A stretch of DNA of 64,000 nt from Psettodes erumei (GCA_016785225.1 JAFBJZ010000344.1:1179501-1243500); one strand, 5' to 3'; positions 23,781 to 39,000 are shown, counted from the first letter of the stretch. Numbers and translations are program-made. Notes: generated by a model not told the origin, from the letters alone.

Positions 23781-26700
23781 ACCGTGCACTCACTGCCTGG
23801 CGCCGAGCCGCACACAGACAGCAGACAGACAGAGACAGCGACTATCTTATCAAAGCAGAATCTAACAGTTATATATGTTTTCATTTCAGGCATTGGTGGA
23901 GACCAAAAACAGAGCTAAAATGACCATGACTGTTTGACTTACAGTTATCTGATGCCCAGAAAAAATAAATGATAAAGAATGAAACTTCACGTTGCTCCAG
24001 CTCCATAAGTTCTTGATATGTGAATAAGCAAGTGTTTCTGCACCACTTTACCACTGCCCCTTACAATAATAGAAAAAAGATAATTTGAGACACATGAAAA
24101 ACTCTGAACTAAAGCCACGCTGAATTGATTAAATGCAGACGAAGAGAAATCAGCTGCACTCTGTTCACTAAACCCGAGCAATTTGCCAGCCCCTTCAACC
24201 AGCTGCGCCCTGTTCTAATGTCTCCCGTCAGCTCTCATTTGGGGTGCCACAGGGACGGCTGTCTCGTCGGTGGGTCGCTGCTGCAGAGGTGTGGCCGTCG
24301 CTGCAGAGGGCAGGGGGCCGGTTGCACCGTTCGTTGCGTTGAAGCCGAGTCCCCTCAGCTGAGAGGTCAAACGCGAGGCTTGTCTGCAAATGATGTTACA
24401 GCCAGTATGTTGATGACTGCATCCCGTTCTTCCGGCACGGGATGTGGCTTCTCTCAGACGCTGAAATAACGATGTGTCATGGTCATGCGTGTACTTTAAG
24501 CCACTGGAGGAATGTACTTTTTCATTATAAAAGTAGTAACCACTTATATTTAGGCTACCATTCAGCATCAGCGCATGGCAGCATGTGCGTACGATGTTGG
24601 CTCAGTCTGGATGAAGTAGGTAGAGTCGTACTGCACACACAATCCCTCGCATCCATACTGACCAAGTTGCAGCTGCTATGGCAACCAGATCCTAATCCCC
24701 TTCTCCCTTTGTCTCTCTCTCTCTCTCTGTGAACAAGCTGTGGGCACGCAGAACTGAAGCAGCCGATGGCCGCAGCCACGCTTTCCCAACTTTAATACCG
24801 CCTCGCGTCGTCTCGTCGTCGAGTATTTCATTTCTGCCCGCGGATCTGATTCGGTAGGTGGTCAGTAGGTGATGAGCACGAGGCTGTATAGGAGTCACCC
24901 TATAATAATAATAACACTGAAATAACTTTAATTTGATCGCACGCGTTGTTAGGACCTGGGCACCAGCGGAGTCACCCCGTGGCCATGCTTCACACATGCC
25001 ACATGCGCCATGCGCACACGCGTGTGCATCAGGGCTCAGCTATCGTTGCGCCGCGTGGGCGTTCATCTTTGTCAAGTGGAAAATCTTATTCTCAGTGGGC
25101 AGCTTCGTGTGACTCACAGTCTTCTGCGGCACTGTCGTTCACCTTACGCAACCTGCAGCTACTCGCTCAGGGCTGTCTTTGCAGAGCCGATCATAATGTT
25201 TCCTTGATGCCCCGCCCCCACCTCAAAAAAATCAAGAATCAAGTTATTGTTGTTGTTGTTGTTGGCTTTTGAAAAACCTGAAATGAAAAGAACTTCATGT
25301 ATTTTCCTTCGGTAATTGTTGCCAAGTTGACGTCAGGGCCGTGATTCACCCAGCAAGTGTGAAATGCAAACACAACACACACCCAAAGGCCCCCTCCGCC
25401 CCCTGTAATAAAACAGCATGGGGTGCAGTGCAGTGTGGAGGTCTGTTAAAACACTTTCAATGTTGGAGTTATTACTCAGTTAAACAATTAAACATCCCGG
25501 TGATACTTACATACAGTATGAGGTGAGGAACATAAACAGAGACAGCTCACGGTTGGCTCATCCACAGCATTTGCTGATCTGCTGGCGAACTTAATGCATG
25601 TTTTGGTCCCTGCACGCACTCGTGCCGTGTGTGTGTGGCTTTTTGCATACTCTATACAAAAAAAAAACGATTTTCCACCCTGTTTTTTTTTAGCTTTGCA
25701 CCTGGAACTATACAAGACTCAGCAAGGGGGAGGATCCCCGGGATGATGCAGCAGGGACCCCAGTTTCTGGAAAATATATCAGGGGGGTGAAGGGGGTGGG
25801 GAGTGGGTGCGGGGGGGCAACAACACTGAGGCAGAATGAGAGAGGAGCAGGTGGTCACTGGAGAAAACATTAGGGACACCTCCCAACGAAGTAACTATCC
25901 CATCTCTCTGAGAGAACAGGAGCCTGACGACGATAGCTGCCTGGCACTGAAAATCAGTGCAGTTACTGACAACAGATGTTGACACGCGTACGCACAAAAC
26001 CGTCACACGCACCAGGGCACAAGACCTCAAGAGGATATGAAGACAGATGAACTCGGGGTGACTCACCAAGACAAACGCTCGCCGCCTGATTATGGGTTGT
26101 TGCGTTGCCGTGGCAACACGTCCTGCGTTGTGCAGCATCTGAGCGTGCGTGCGATTGTTTGTGCGTCGGTGGTTGGAAGGCGAGAGTAATGTCACACTTC
26201 GCCGCACAGAGCCACAGAGCACAGATATTTCCGACGTGACACGGGGGCCGCGCAGCGAGAGATTCGTCGGTCCGCGAGATAAAAATGACTGGCCGTTTGC
26301 GCTGCGTTACTACATTTAGGGTTACTGGCTCACTTTCGAAGAACTGTTGCGGAAACCTGTAATCGCACTTGAACGCGGGTTCCAAAATGAAAGCGAACAA
26401 ACATCACACAGCTCCAGCGATGCCGTAAACGACCCAGTGAGTGGAAGCGCATTGTCGGCTCCGTCCTCCCCCGTGCGCTCAGCTCGGCGTGGTGTTCATG
26501 TTCGGCAGTTCCTTTTGTTGTGGCGTTTGTGTCGTTTTGCCCCCTCATCAGTCAGTAAGCGACATCTTTGGCTGCTGTAGTCACAGTGAGCGGATGTTGT
26601 AGTATGAGATCAGATAGTGTGGTGGAGCACAAGTGGCAGCCAACACTTCACCGCCGGTCTCGAAATTTTTTGATGGGAATACATTTGCGTGGATGTTGCG

Positions 26701-29284
26701 TTACCTTCAAAAACACACCTGCGATTCCTGCTGTCAGAAAAGCTCTGGTGCCAGAAGTAAAAGCCGTACAGGGCTCATGGTTTTGCCATGATGATTTGTG
26801 AGCTAATGCCGTGACGCAGCGCACAGCGTCATGGAAGCCCGGCTTGAACTCTGAGTCGATGGTAGATGCAGATATGAAAGCTATGTGCAAATGTCTGTGG
26901 TATAATGCAGCTCTTTGTGTTATGCTGCATGATAACAGACAGTGGGTCAGTTCTTGCATGCGCATGCAAAGCTCGTGAGCTTATACGAGAGCTGTCAGGC
27001 TCTCTGTCGCCGTCTTGCCCTCGGCCTCGCGCTCGGAGCAACGCAGCTGTCGTAAACGCAGACATCCTGGTCGTGCACGCGTCGCACTGTCCCAGCGAAG
27101 ACGTGTGATTTATCGGCGTGGGACATGTGATTAAGGGCACGCTGAGCTTGACACTATGTGGAGCAATAAATTCCGCTGCAGTCACTTTTAACTGCCGGGG
27201 TGGAGGAAACCGATCAATGAGCGACGACTTCTGCCGAAAGCGCAGACACACACTCACACGCACACGGGTGATGAACATTCAAGACAGATGAGGATATGCG
27301 GGGACACAGCAAAACACTCGCAGCAGATCTGGACGCAGCCCCCTTTGTGTGGGACTGGACCGGGACTGGGAGTGTCTCCCCAGCAAAGACTGGCCTGGAA
27401 TGTTCTGCAGCCTCTCGGAGTGGGTGTGCTGACAGGAAAAAATTGTACAAGAACATTGTAGAGCGCCGCATAGGATGGCACAGACACCCTGATGTCCAAG
27501 CACAGAGTCAGAGTCCTTTGATAGAGACGCGTTATTGTGTTTCTGTGCGGTTGTTAATATGAGCTTTGTGGACCAGCGTGATTAAACAGGAGCCGGTCGG
27601 AAATGCCGATCCTTTCTGTTTTCACCGAAAAAGTGGTTACCATGACGCCGTGTGTGGCCGACAGCGTGATATTAGTGTGCGTGGATGCGCTGTCACCGGT
27701 GACGAGAGACGAGAACAGCAGCGTGACCCGGGGATGATGCGCACAGAGGTGATGATTGTTGCGTCTTGTCCGTGTCGCCGACGGCCGCAGTTTTTCACCA
27801 CTCTTAACGGCTATTTGCAGCTTCTCCTCTCGTTCCTCTGAACTCACATGGGTGGTAAGCTCTGGTACTTTTCTGGGGATAACAGAACTCCGTCTGAATG
27901 ACTACCTTCAAAAATGTGCTCACGGTCACAGTCATTTACTCTGAAAAACCACAGTGGCCAAAAAAAGGCCAAGGCCACCCGTTTGTCCTGGAGAGCTGAT
28001 GTCCAGACTTCCCTCAAAACTTCCCTCCTGTCACCTCCTTAGTTTTCCCTCACCCACGACACTCCCTTTTACTTCCTCCTTTTTCGCTCCCCGGAGCCGC
28101 TGCAGTCAGTGAGCGGCGAAAGCCAAAGCCAGAGTTGAGGAACGGAAACTGAAGAGCATTAAAAGTCCACATTCACTGTCCTCGTGACGGTGCGTCGGGC
28201 CCTGCCTTAAGATGGCCGAAGGTAGGGCCATGTGAGAATGTGCTGACGTGAGATCCAAACAGTCGACGTTCATGGCGGTAAATACCAGACTTATCTGTCA
28301 CCTTCCATAAAGCACAGCTCTGCCAAGTTCAGCCCTGTACAGCCGGCTGTATTTTGACGCTCAGATAAGCGATTTGATATGGGCTCCCATTGCCTTTAGA
28401 CTTGTTTTTCAGCTCCAGAGGTCGTAATCGTCCCTCGAGGGTTTCTTCCTGCTGTGAGTTTGCGGCCTTCGCTCCTCCGGCCCGCCGTCTGTTTTCGCCC
28501 TGGAGAGCATGCGCGCGGGTGATTTCTGGACACCTTGCAGAAAAAGAGGTAAACCCCGCAGCGTCATGCAGAGAAAACTTTGGGTGTTTCAAGACGAAGA
28601 AGCTTCCCACTTTGGTTTCGCCGCACACGCACACGCACGCCTCCACACACACACACACACACATACAAGCAGTTCAGATGTGAGGCATTGTTTTCTGGGA
28701 TCCCCTCCACTGAAAGGCCGACTGTGGGCTGTTCTGATGAAGGCGGCAGCCATGGGACAGCCCCGCGGTTTGTTGAAATTCTTTGAAGCGCATCACGACA
28801 GCGAGTGGAGACTGTGGTGGGGAGATCCAGAGCTGGGTAGTTGGGTGTTTTGCTGACTCAAAGAACCATTGTTGTCCCTCCTCCACACTCACTTTTTTTT
28901 TTCTTTCGACGTGACAACTGTTTGTCACATTGTTAAATGACAAACTGCCTTATCTACTTCCTCCGCGTAGAATTGCCCCGTGTCAACAACGCAGGTGCTG
29001 GCACAAAAAAACTCACAAGTGAAAGTTCCAGTTAGTGAGTGAATATTTAAAAAGCAACTAAACTGAAGCCTGCTCGCTAAACCATAGCTCCGTTTTTTTT
29101 TTTTCTTCTCATTTCTACATAGAGAATGTGGGACTAGTCCGGCAGCTCTGGATTTGTTGAAAAGTCCCACTGAGCAGCTGACTCTTCTCTTCAGCCGGTA
29201 CGACCCGATCCACAGTCCCGTCTAAAAACGTCTCGCTCAAGGAATAAATCAGCCTCCACACACGGCTCTGTTTCACATCTCTAG

Positions 29285-29775
29285 GTTAAATGTTCTGACT
29301 GAGAACGCAGCTCTTCAGCCCAACTAACGATGCACAGTAAGTATAGGCCGCCTGCCTGCCTGCCTGCAAGATAAACATGTGGCTCCTTGTTGGCCACCAT
29401 CGACAGTATTCCGTTTCTCAGCGTGAGCTCAGGACGGGATCCATAATGGCCAGTGGAGCAACAAACCATTCCTCATGGCCTCAGCCCTGAGGGCACACAG
29501 GGTCCGGGAGTTCCGCTGCAGTAAACAAAGTCACACAACCATTCTCTCTGTCGAGTTGAAATACGGCAACAGCAATCCCATTATCGTGGCTATCCGAGTT
29601 GGCTTCCAGTCAGTCAGCCAGGTTGCGGGTATTCCCCTCATTCCTCCTAGATTAGATTGTCCTCGTCTCTTTATCTGCGCTGTGAGCTCGCCCGTGGCAT
29701 TCATCCACAGGACAAGTCAATGATTTCCCGCCACCTTTGGCTCCATATGTTCCTGTCGCATGATTTCAGAACGTG
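29285..29775. promoter_or_regulatory. Candidate conserved non-coding element
   Basis: Nearly 500 bp of complex sequence without simple repeats except (GCCT)4 at 29350-29366, in a microsatellite-rich neighbourhood. It includes GTAAACAAAG (FOX/SOX-like, near 29522) and AATGATTTCC. No protein match recognised. Confidence 0.22.
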
Positions 29776-30570
29776 CGCCCCGAGTACTGCGAGTCGGGAC
29801 ATAGGCCAGCGGAGCCTTACTAGCAAACGCGAGTCATGCTGGTTTACCTTTAACCAGAAAAGAGACATGCCGCCTCATTTGTGTTTCTATGTAAATTCAT
29901 AGAAAAATGGGGATTTTTTTGCGGCAGGGGTTCTGCTTCACAAACAAGCCTTCTGTCTGCGTATGTCGGGGAATCACATGGCAGGTGCTTCCCGCACTGT
30001 AAATCAAACACGTCCCCCTCCACTTTCCTAAAATTAAAGCTAATGTGGAAATAAATCTCAAGTGAACTTAAAGTCTGGCACGAGCGCTGTTTTAGCGTGA
30101 GCATTTCGTCTGAGCTTAGCCCCGTGGCGAGACTTGGCTCTGTCTGTGGCCCTGTGTGTGTCTGTGTGTGTGCGCGTGTGTGCGCGTGTGTGCGTGCGTG
30201 CGTGCGTGTGCGTGTCAGTCAAATGATCCACAGTGGTGGGAATTCCCCTCTTATCTGGAATCTCTCCTCAGCTCTAATGTTTGTTTGGGTTCGTGGAGAT
30301 CAGAAAGGGAAATGGTGAAAGAGAAGAGAGGAAGAGAAACAGAGACAGAGACCAAAAAAAAAGAAAGTGCGTGAAATTAAAAATATCACATGCAAATCTT
30401 CTTTCATCTCATATCTCCTCTGTGATCTGTTTTTCTTAATCTCCGCATCCAGATCATTTCAATTAACATGTCTCACTTTAAAACTTTGAGATCTCTTCTT
30501 GTTTTGCTCGTTGTATTCTATCGAGTCTTGACTTTGAATTAGGGGCTAATAAAGCCTCTCGGGATTTTTT

Positions 30571-30599
30571 ACCCCCCCCCCCATACACACACACACACA
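30571..30599 (-). repeat. (TG)n-G compound microsatellite, minus orientation
   Basis: Eleven C followed by ATACACAC-type repeats on the plus strand. Confidence 0.85.
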
Positions 30600-30930
30600 G
30601 AAATGGACACAGCACAAAGTGTCCCATTGAGATGTGTGAGAGGGCCCAGGGTGCGGCGTCCAACAACAAGCTCTTATTCTCCGACAGGAGGGCCGGAGTA
30701 CAAACATACTTGTAGTAGGAGGGTTTTTCAGCGTCCCGATTGTCACACAGAGAAAGTAGCCTGCGGAGATTATACGGTGAAAGGAAACATTTAGCAGGAG
30801 GAGGCTGGGTCCAGATCGGACTCTGTGATCTTGTGAGCCTGTGCATCAAGGGAGTAATTATGCCCATACAGAGATTTTGCGGGAATTCCAGGCTCAGAGT
30901 TCTCACGTGACTTGACACATATAGCGCTTT
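30600..30930. promoter_or_regulatory. Candidate conserved non-coding element
   Basis: Complex repeat-free block after the compound microsatellite at 30571; it includes GGAGTAATTATGCCC (near 30850) with a homeobox-like core and CACGTG-like CTCACGTGAC (near 30902). Function unknown. Confidence 0.2.
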
Positions 30931-32661
30931 TACAGCGATTTGTATTGTTGTCACATTAAAGCATTGGAGTTTTTTTTTAATTTTAAAGAGTCATAATTCC
31001 TGTGTAACTGTAACCACATGATCATCACATGTGTTTTTGATAGACCCAGGAGTCACATGGGATCTTCCATACTGAGCTGAGACAAATGAAACTCAGTCAT
31101 CCATGAAAGTTGTAGAAGCGAGAGTGATAAAAAATCGTCAACTGATGAAAGACATCGCTGGCACATATGCAGCAATCGCTGCGGTGGAGACCTGACGTGG
31201 ACTCACGTGAGCAGCCGCTTTTGGTCGACATGGTATTGTCTCCAGGGTCAAAGGGAACCCGCGTGCAATGATGCAGCATTTATTATCTCCTCATGGGTCC
31301 TCTTCTTGGGTCAAATGAGTCATTAGCTAATTACGTTGTGACCTGAATGTTTCCACTGTCAGACCACAGTCACTGTGACAATGACCCCGTCTGTTTAAAA
31401 TGAGGTTAATGCGGACGAATCGTCGCCACGCTCGGCCTTTTGTGGCACCGTTCGTTCGGGCTCTGAGTTTCAGTCACGTGAGCGGTTGACCTGACTGGTG
31501 GGTGACTTTGATCAGCTGCCACACAGGCGAGCTGCTGATCTGATCCATTCTCAGTGACCTCACTCAGCGGGGGATGAGTTGTCCATCCCGTCACGCTTCC
31601 TGTCATGAGCTCGAGCTGCTGACCACAGTGTGGCCTCATCACTTGCCGGTGCTTCTTCTGCCTCGGATCTCACTTCCAGTGCACGCCTTTGCTGAAGTTG
31701 TCAGCGGTGATGACTGACCCCCACTCCCCACACACACACACACACGAATGTAAGACCGCGCACCGTAACTTGTAACTGCAGCTGCACTGAATACAGCAAG
31801 CACATGTGAAGCACATACTTTTGAAAAGAACAACTCAAGCTCATGCCTAATACTCGAATGCGAGCTGCCCATACTGACATGATTAATCATCCGTTTATGG
31901 TGCGGGGCTGTTAAATCCCTGTAGAAGACTTAAGCTGGACATTCAGTGCATCCTCCACATCACTGTCTCCGGGCCATCTGTTTCCAGGATGTGTGTGTTT
32001 CTGTCCTGTCAGCAGAGTCTCTTCCCGCCAAACACATTAGTGGATTAACAGCCTCTCGCGCAAGGTGTCTCCACAGAATTCAAGGGTGTGGACGAGCTGT
32101 TTCCGTATACATGAAAAAAAGCCGTGCCGTAGGAAACTGATGAACGTTGGAGAAAAAAATAACAGTGGTCTAGTGATGACACACACACACACACACATAT
32201 AGTAAGTAAACACTGTGAATATTCAGTTAAGTTGGCTCAAGCGTAGTGAGCAGCTTTATTCACAGCAGAGGTTTGCATAGATGACTGAAATGCAGCATTT
32301 ACATCTGGCGCATCACGGAAAATGTGTCAGAATGGGTCACGCAGCACTAACCCAGCTGACTGAATTATCAGCACCACTTCAACAAATGCGCAGCCGCATT
32401 CCCCGCTCAATGTCACCGTCTGCACAGCAGGCAGAGACGTTGGCTCAGAATATCAGAGGTAAAACCGCTTGATTGTGACACTGATATTCCAACCGAGGTC
32501 GACTGAAACCTTTTTTCTCATAACTGAGAAATGCACATTGCACTGCGCCGGTGTTTTTTTTTTTTTAAATATTGTCTCACACTTTTGTTGTTGTGTGGGC
32601 ACCGTATCTGGTTTTCTCTGCAGCTGACAAACAGGAAGGTGTGACTATTTATGTAGTTGCT

Positions 32662-32668
<7 letters not shown>

Positions 32669-32702
<34 letters not shown>
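32669..32702 (+). repeat. (TG)n microsatellite
   Basis: About 14 TG units ending in GGGTGGGTG. Confidence 0.95.
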
Positions 32703-32703
<1 letters not shown>

Positions 32704-35700
32704 CTGTGTGCAACAGGATGTAAGGTACTCATAGTTAATCTTTCCATGAAGTACAAAACACATACCGCAGCCTGCATGACTTTTCAAATCTATTAATAGC
32801 TCTTCGTACTTTGACATGTGTGCATGAGTTTATTGTGTGCGTATCTCCAGCAAGTGGTTGCCCGTGAGCGCACACACAACACACACACGTGTGTACACTG
32901 AGACAAGTGAAGGACAAAGGGCTGAAAGCCATCTGGGCAGTCGCAGCATCATTAGCGGCACACTTGTGTTAGATATCATCAAAGGGCCGAGGAGCTTCCC
33001 TGGTGTCGGCGCTCTGTTTACAGTCTTTTACCACTGGACAGCGCTTCACAGAGGTCACGTGTATGTTTTCAAAATCTGCTGTGAGCGCACTGCAGTCCAT
33101 TTCCACTGGCAGCCGTGGCATGGTTCACGTATGCCTGCAGTAAGAAGCACACTAACCAATCTGCGATGTCGCAGCTTCAACCTAAGTGTCAGAAAATCCT
33201 TGATTCGAAGCTTTTAGAAGTTTCATCCAAATAGAATTTATTCAAATGTTCGGCGGCAACCTAAACACATTTCACAGACCCAGCATATTGTATAATCTAC
33301 AGAAGATGCAGAAGTGATGACTCAGTGCCAACCAAGAGTTATGACTGACTGACATTCATGTGCAATGGCTAAGGTACAAGAGGGGATCTGGACCTGGAGC
33401 ACATCGACATTTGGTGACTAAATGTCCAACCCTTCCTTACAAAAACATACCATGTTATTATCCTTGAGGCCTGGCTACAAACATGTTGAATGCACTTCCT
33501 TTTTCAGAAACCTGCACAAAGTGTTCTTTTAGATTTAAAACCAGAATATCCTGATAGACAAGTAATTAAGACAGATAGTAGGATGCTTAAGATACTTACG
33601 ATTTACTTAAGTTTGTGAAAAGAACATTAAATCAGATTTAAAATTGGGAAACCAGATGAAGGCTGGAAGTGACACCTGAGATGCCGCGAGGGAACAGGGA
33701 TTGTTCTTGTGGGGACAGACGATGCCTCCTGAGGGAGACATAACTTGTCAAGGGGCTGGATGGGAAAGCCAGAAAAGTAAGCCATCTATTTGGGAAATGA
33801 ATGTGTGGATTTGAACAATGCATTAGGATGCACCCGGTTCCTAACGCAGCATCGTGGGAAGGGAAAGGGTCCGATCAAATCGATGCAAATGAGTCAGGAG
33901 CGCTTGTTCCTGATAGGAAGCAAGCGTTCACAGAGAAACCCTCTGAAAGCGAGAACCTGGCCGCACACACGCACGAGGCCTTGGCTTGCAGCTTTGGCTG
34001 GAATTCATGAGGAAAGAGCATTACAATGGCCTCTCTCTCTATCACACACATGCACACTGGGGGAGGGGGGCTGGGGCTGAGAAAGAAAGCTCTTAAGAAA
34101 ACAGAAGTTACTAATTAGGTAAAATTGTCCCACAGCAGTGGATGTCTCGCTGAATTCTTCCCCTCTCTCTCTCTGGCTCTCGCTCTCTCTTCTCTCATCT
34201 GCCTCCCTCCAGATGTTTGACTTCCTGAGGCACTGGCTTCGGTTTTTGTGCTGTTTCATGTTCTGCTGTCACAGCGGGAGATATCCCGCCTGGTCATTAG
34301 CGAGGATGAATCGTGAGCCTCGCCGAAGCGACAAAGACGGAGAAGAAAGACGCTGTGGCGTGAACGGGAGACAGGAGATGCAGGATGCACGTTTTAATCC
34401 ACTCCAAAGAGATCCGTTTGTGCAGAATATCTTGGAGTAGGAATAGGAAGTCTATAGGAGATCAAAACGACCAGGGAATGAATACTTAATTTCAATGCAC
34501 TTAGGATCACTCTACATGCTGGAACAGTGCATTTGAGAGTTTGTAGGGTATGGTCTTTTTTGCCTTTCCAGAACATACTACAGCCGAAGTGGGAGGAATT
34601 GAGGATGTCAGGATGTAAATGTCAGCCTGTCCTGTCTAAAGCTGGGGCTATCTTTACCCTCAACGCCGCTGCTTCTTTAGTTCCGGCTTATTCCCACATG
34701 AATCATTAGCTGGTGGGGACCCGGCTTTTTTGCCTGGGAAGTTTAGCCACCGCTCTCAACTATTACCTCACCCGCACAGTCGCCAAGGACACGTGTAGGA
34801 TCCTTTTACGTGTTCTGATTTTAGCCACAACAGCTACTACCATCATGAGGAAACATTAAAAGGTCGACTGGAGAGGAAGCATTCAGCCAGCTTGCGAGCC
34901 TCGACGTTACTGTAACTAAGGGGCTTAACAGATGGTCTGATGCCTTTTTTATATTTGTTGGTACAGCTGGGGATAAAACACAAATACTAATGCTTGGTAG
35001 CTTGCAAACACATCACACATCAGTGAGGCAGAGTTCATAGCGAGACCTGCAGCCTGACTAAATCTGTCAGGGCATTCTTTTCTTTCTTCCTGCTATTTTA
35101 ATCTTAATGTTCGACAAAGGCTATAAACTACATTCAAATCCCAGACATGTTGGGTAGATTTGATTTCTTGAAATCGTTAAGCTCAATGTCCCAGGATTTG
35201 ATCCAGCAGGATAGGAAATAAGTTCACCTTCTTTTCATCACCATGGCGTGAGCTGATTCACTGAAACGTGGGGAGGAAACCTCAGTCTGGCAGCACCAGA
35301 GTGGATGACATTCTCCTTTGTGCTTTTAATGGGAAACGGGTGGAGAATCGCAAAAAGGAAACACACATTTCCTGTGGGGCTGGCGTGTGACGTACGTTCA
35401 GTGTGTGTGATGTGCTCCGTGTGGCCTGAGCAGGCAGGAATGTGACATCAGCAGCAGGATCCCGCCTGGAGGACCAACCGCAGCTGGAGGGAGTAACAGT
35501 AACAGCGGAAGGGAAGGATGTCCCCTCCTCCGACTCCGTTTCCATGCCACCCACTTTGCCTTGCCTCACATTCCCTTCTTCAAAGGTTTTAAATACCACC
35601 ACCGCAATGGTGAGTTGTTGATTTTTTTCCCGTAAATGCGAGGAAAAAGAAAAAAAAAACAAAATGCCGCAAAGTAAGCAATCCTCAGAGGGAACATAAT

Positions 35701-36000
35701 CACTCGAAGCATTCTTTCAACAACTTTTCTAAGCAACTCTATTAAAAGAGTTGGGTGGGAATGTGAGCGTCACACGCTTCCAGTAAGCATACGAACTCTA
35801 CGGCTGGCTCACCAAGCCAACATTTAGCTGTTGGCCCTCATTTTTTTCCCCTAATGTGAGTGGCAAATGGAGCCTCCTGAAGAAAACCAACATGTGTAAG
35901 TGGGGGGCGGTGAAGGAAAGTAGAGGGACTGGAAGAAATATTTGGGCCTTTCTGGTGAATTTTTCATGCCGCGATAGAAGCATGAGAGTAGAACAGGAAA

Positions 36001-39000
36001 CCCTGCATGAAGATGCAGATGAGTATAACAGACACCAACTCAGTTCCTTAATGCCGATTGGCTGCTGTTGTCACCTGCCCTTTAAGACAGGCAGATTGAC
36101 TATAAAAGGAACCCCATGCTCAAACGTACCTATTAGATATTGATTACTACTCCTGAAATGGATTTCAGATGTCATTGGTTTGTTCTTCCTATTCTTTTTT
36201 TTTTCTTCATACAAACCATAAGAGGGCTGACATTTACGTGTCAGTGAACTCAGAAGCACCTCCGGCCTTGAGCTTACAGCTGTATCCTTCCTCAGGAAAT
36301 CATTTCAGACTTATGGGAACTGGGCAGTTGACCTCACTGTTAAAACAGATGATGTCATGAAACATGTAGAGGGTGGGTATCCTATAAATTGTGAGAAAAG
36401 TGTAATGTTCACACTGAACTTTAAGCAGGAGACAAATAGAAGAGCTCACATGAGAGTCCTTCTCTGCTGTACACACACTTGCCAATTGATGAGCACGGCC
36501 TCATCCTGCATCGTCTGCAAACCTTTCCCTTTCATTTCGCTGTTGCAACACCCACTTCAGCATCACTAAGCAAAGGCTGATTGGCTTCTTGGCAAAGTTA
36601 TTATCCACGTGTGTCACAAAGCTAGAAGGGATAGTAACGTAAAAAGTTTCGCTTTTAACATTGCACATTTACAGGCGAACAAATCCCGACACTCGACAAT
36701 CAGATCTGTAATGTAAGACAGGCAGACTAATGTAAGACTTCAGACTTGTCAGAGTCCCCATCCGTCTCTCACACTCTGTTGAATCCCTTTGCAGTGAGAG
36801 AATGTCCTCATTTAGATCAACTGATTACAAAAAATGTATCTCTCTCCAGCCATAACCCATCCAGCTCTGTTGATCGGCGCTTGGTGAGCTATTTGCAGGC
36901 ACGATAATTCGAGCAAAATAAGAGGGACGGGAGGAAAGAAAATGACTTTGCTCAAAAGGGGCTGAGAGGGCAATCATACTGCTGAAAAGACCTGGCCTCA
37001 TGCCACTGAGGGTACAGCTGAGGAGATGCTTTGATGCTGACGTTGCTTTATACCGCAACCGACTCTGTGTTTCCCAGCGTGGGGGTGATACAGTATATTT
37101 CCAGGATGCATCCCAAATTCTCATCAAGGACAAGCCATTCAATGCTCCGCTTTAAGATGCCAGATTTTCAAACGTGATGCCCTCCACTTTCCAGGAATCA
37201 CATTTCCATGCTGATATGTTTGGGTGAAGTAAGTGTTTGTGAAATACCGTTCTCTCTCTTGTCTCTTACGTCATGGGGGCTACTGTTGCTCACTGCATCT
37301 ACTAAAGCTCACAGTGCTTTCATGCAAGCCACAGCAAAAAAAAAAAAGCCAACCAGATGCTGCTCAGCAAACCTAAGCACTTTAATAAACTGAATATGGA
37401 TAGCATTACATCATTCTTTAAAAACACACAGGCAGAACCTTCATTAAAGGATAATTCCTGTTTATTACAAACAAACTATGATAATATACTTACGAAAAAA
37501 ATGATTGCTGAGATCCAGGATTCTCAGCAACATCGCAATCAAACAACCAGACAGGACAAGAAACATAAGCAGTCAGAATATTGCTGTGGGTATGAAACGA
37601 ACCCCAAGGTTAGCCAAACGTATTTGAAAACAAGACAATAAGGCACAGGAACAATAAGTAAACTGTTTAAATTACGACCCAAAATGTCAATTGTACTCAT
37701 CCATCGCAGCTCACAGACCAAGACCCTGGTTCAATCCTGATTTACTCTACCAATACCATAACTGTACACCATGGTATTTATTACAAATATTTTGGATGCA
37801 TTCAAATTCACTTTTAGCTCCAAATAAGGTGGTTGACAATACTCTTGTGTCTTGTCCTTTCTTGACTTTGGTGTGATTTATGGTTCCAGATCTCAGTGAT
37901 TCCTCAGGTGAATGTGATGTTACCAAAACAGGCAGCTACAGCAGAAAGAAGAAGTTAATTGGATCAACAAAAGGAACTCTCCTTCATGGCACCCATGTCC
38001 ACATCCTTTGTTTGAGCTTAGTTTGGGGCATCTTTGAACAGGACTTGCAGAATTGAGGAACAGCGTGGACCCAGTTAAACAGCACATATTAAATGGGGCC
38101 TGTGAAGCAAGCCTCCCTCCTCTATTTGTAACTGCCAGTGTCAGCAGATAGCAGATAGATCTGTAACACTTGAAGAGATAATAGTTCATCCCTGCCTATG
38201 ACACTGAAGAAACAGCACAAAACACATCTCTGTATAAATCCACTTGGCTCCCTCTCTGCGTATCCTCCATCATCGCACCACCACAAGTGGTGTCAATCTA
38301 ATTTTGTCATGATCATGATCCCATCTCTCATGTTTGTTGTCTCTGTTTGGGCTGTCACCCATCAAATTGTGCGTTCTTGATGAGGGTGTACTGCCAGGTT
38401 TTGTTGTTGCGGCTTATCTGACGATGCTACACCCAAAACTGCCCCAAAAATCCCTGAATTTCAATGTAGAAATTCGTTAAACAGTTCATTTTATTTTCAG
38501 CACTCAATCGGTTGAGACCTGTACAATCACAGCATTAAGGTGGAGGGTTTAGAGAGAATTTGATGGCGGACTTTCCCTATTTACACTTCTGAGGAAGCAA
38601 CCGCTTGGGTGGAGCCTCGCGCTGCGTGTGGGCACATTTTGACCTCAGAGTCATGGTGACGCAGCCTTGTGTTCGCTTGCTGCTGCCCCAGATTCAAGCA
38701 ATCAGGAGGGAGGTTAGATGACATTTCACTCTCTCTCTCTCCCTCCCTCCCCCTGTGTATCTTTAGGGTTTCATAGTTCGAGAAGTAGTTTTGTATACAC
38801 TGACATACAACACAAAAAATGCACTCCCCCTTTTTTTCATCCCAGCCTCGTCAGCTTCAATTAATTTTACAAAGTGCGCTTGGCAGTAATCTTCTCTCCG
38901 TGACTGATTTCCACTAAACTGATTGTTTGCTGTGATTGTGTTATTGACAGCCGGTCTCTTTGTCTTTTCAAGGTACTCACAGGTATGGAAACTATACAGC

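Larger units (their letters stand above)
16536..36000. other. Gene-free stretch, GC/CpG-rich, with candidate enhancers
   Basis: No recognisable coding exon or RNA gene. It holds a 2.5-copy 14-bp tandem repeat at 16952-16990, many CA/TG repeats, a very GC-rich purine-tract region at 20690-20960 (GGA repeats, CpG-dense) and the blocks listed separately as candidate non-coding elements. It may be an intergenic regulatory desert or a long intron of a gene lying outside the window. Confidence 0.55.

Noticed and set aside
34213..34312. Exon-like segment after a CT-rich acceptor, encoding MFDFLRHWLRF...
   Set aside because: The pyrimidine tract is just a CT microsatellite, the donor is poor and the peptide matches nothing known to me.
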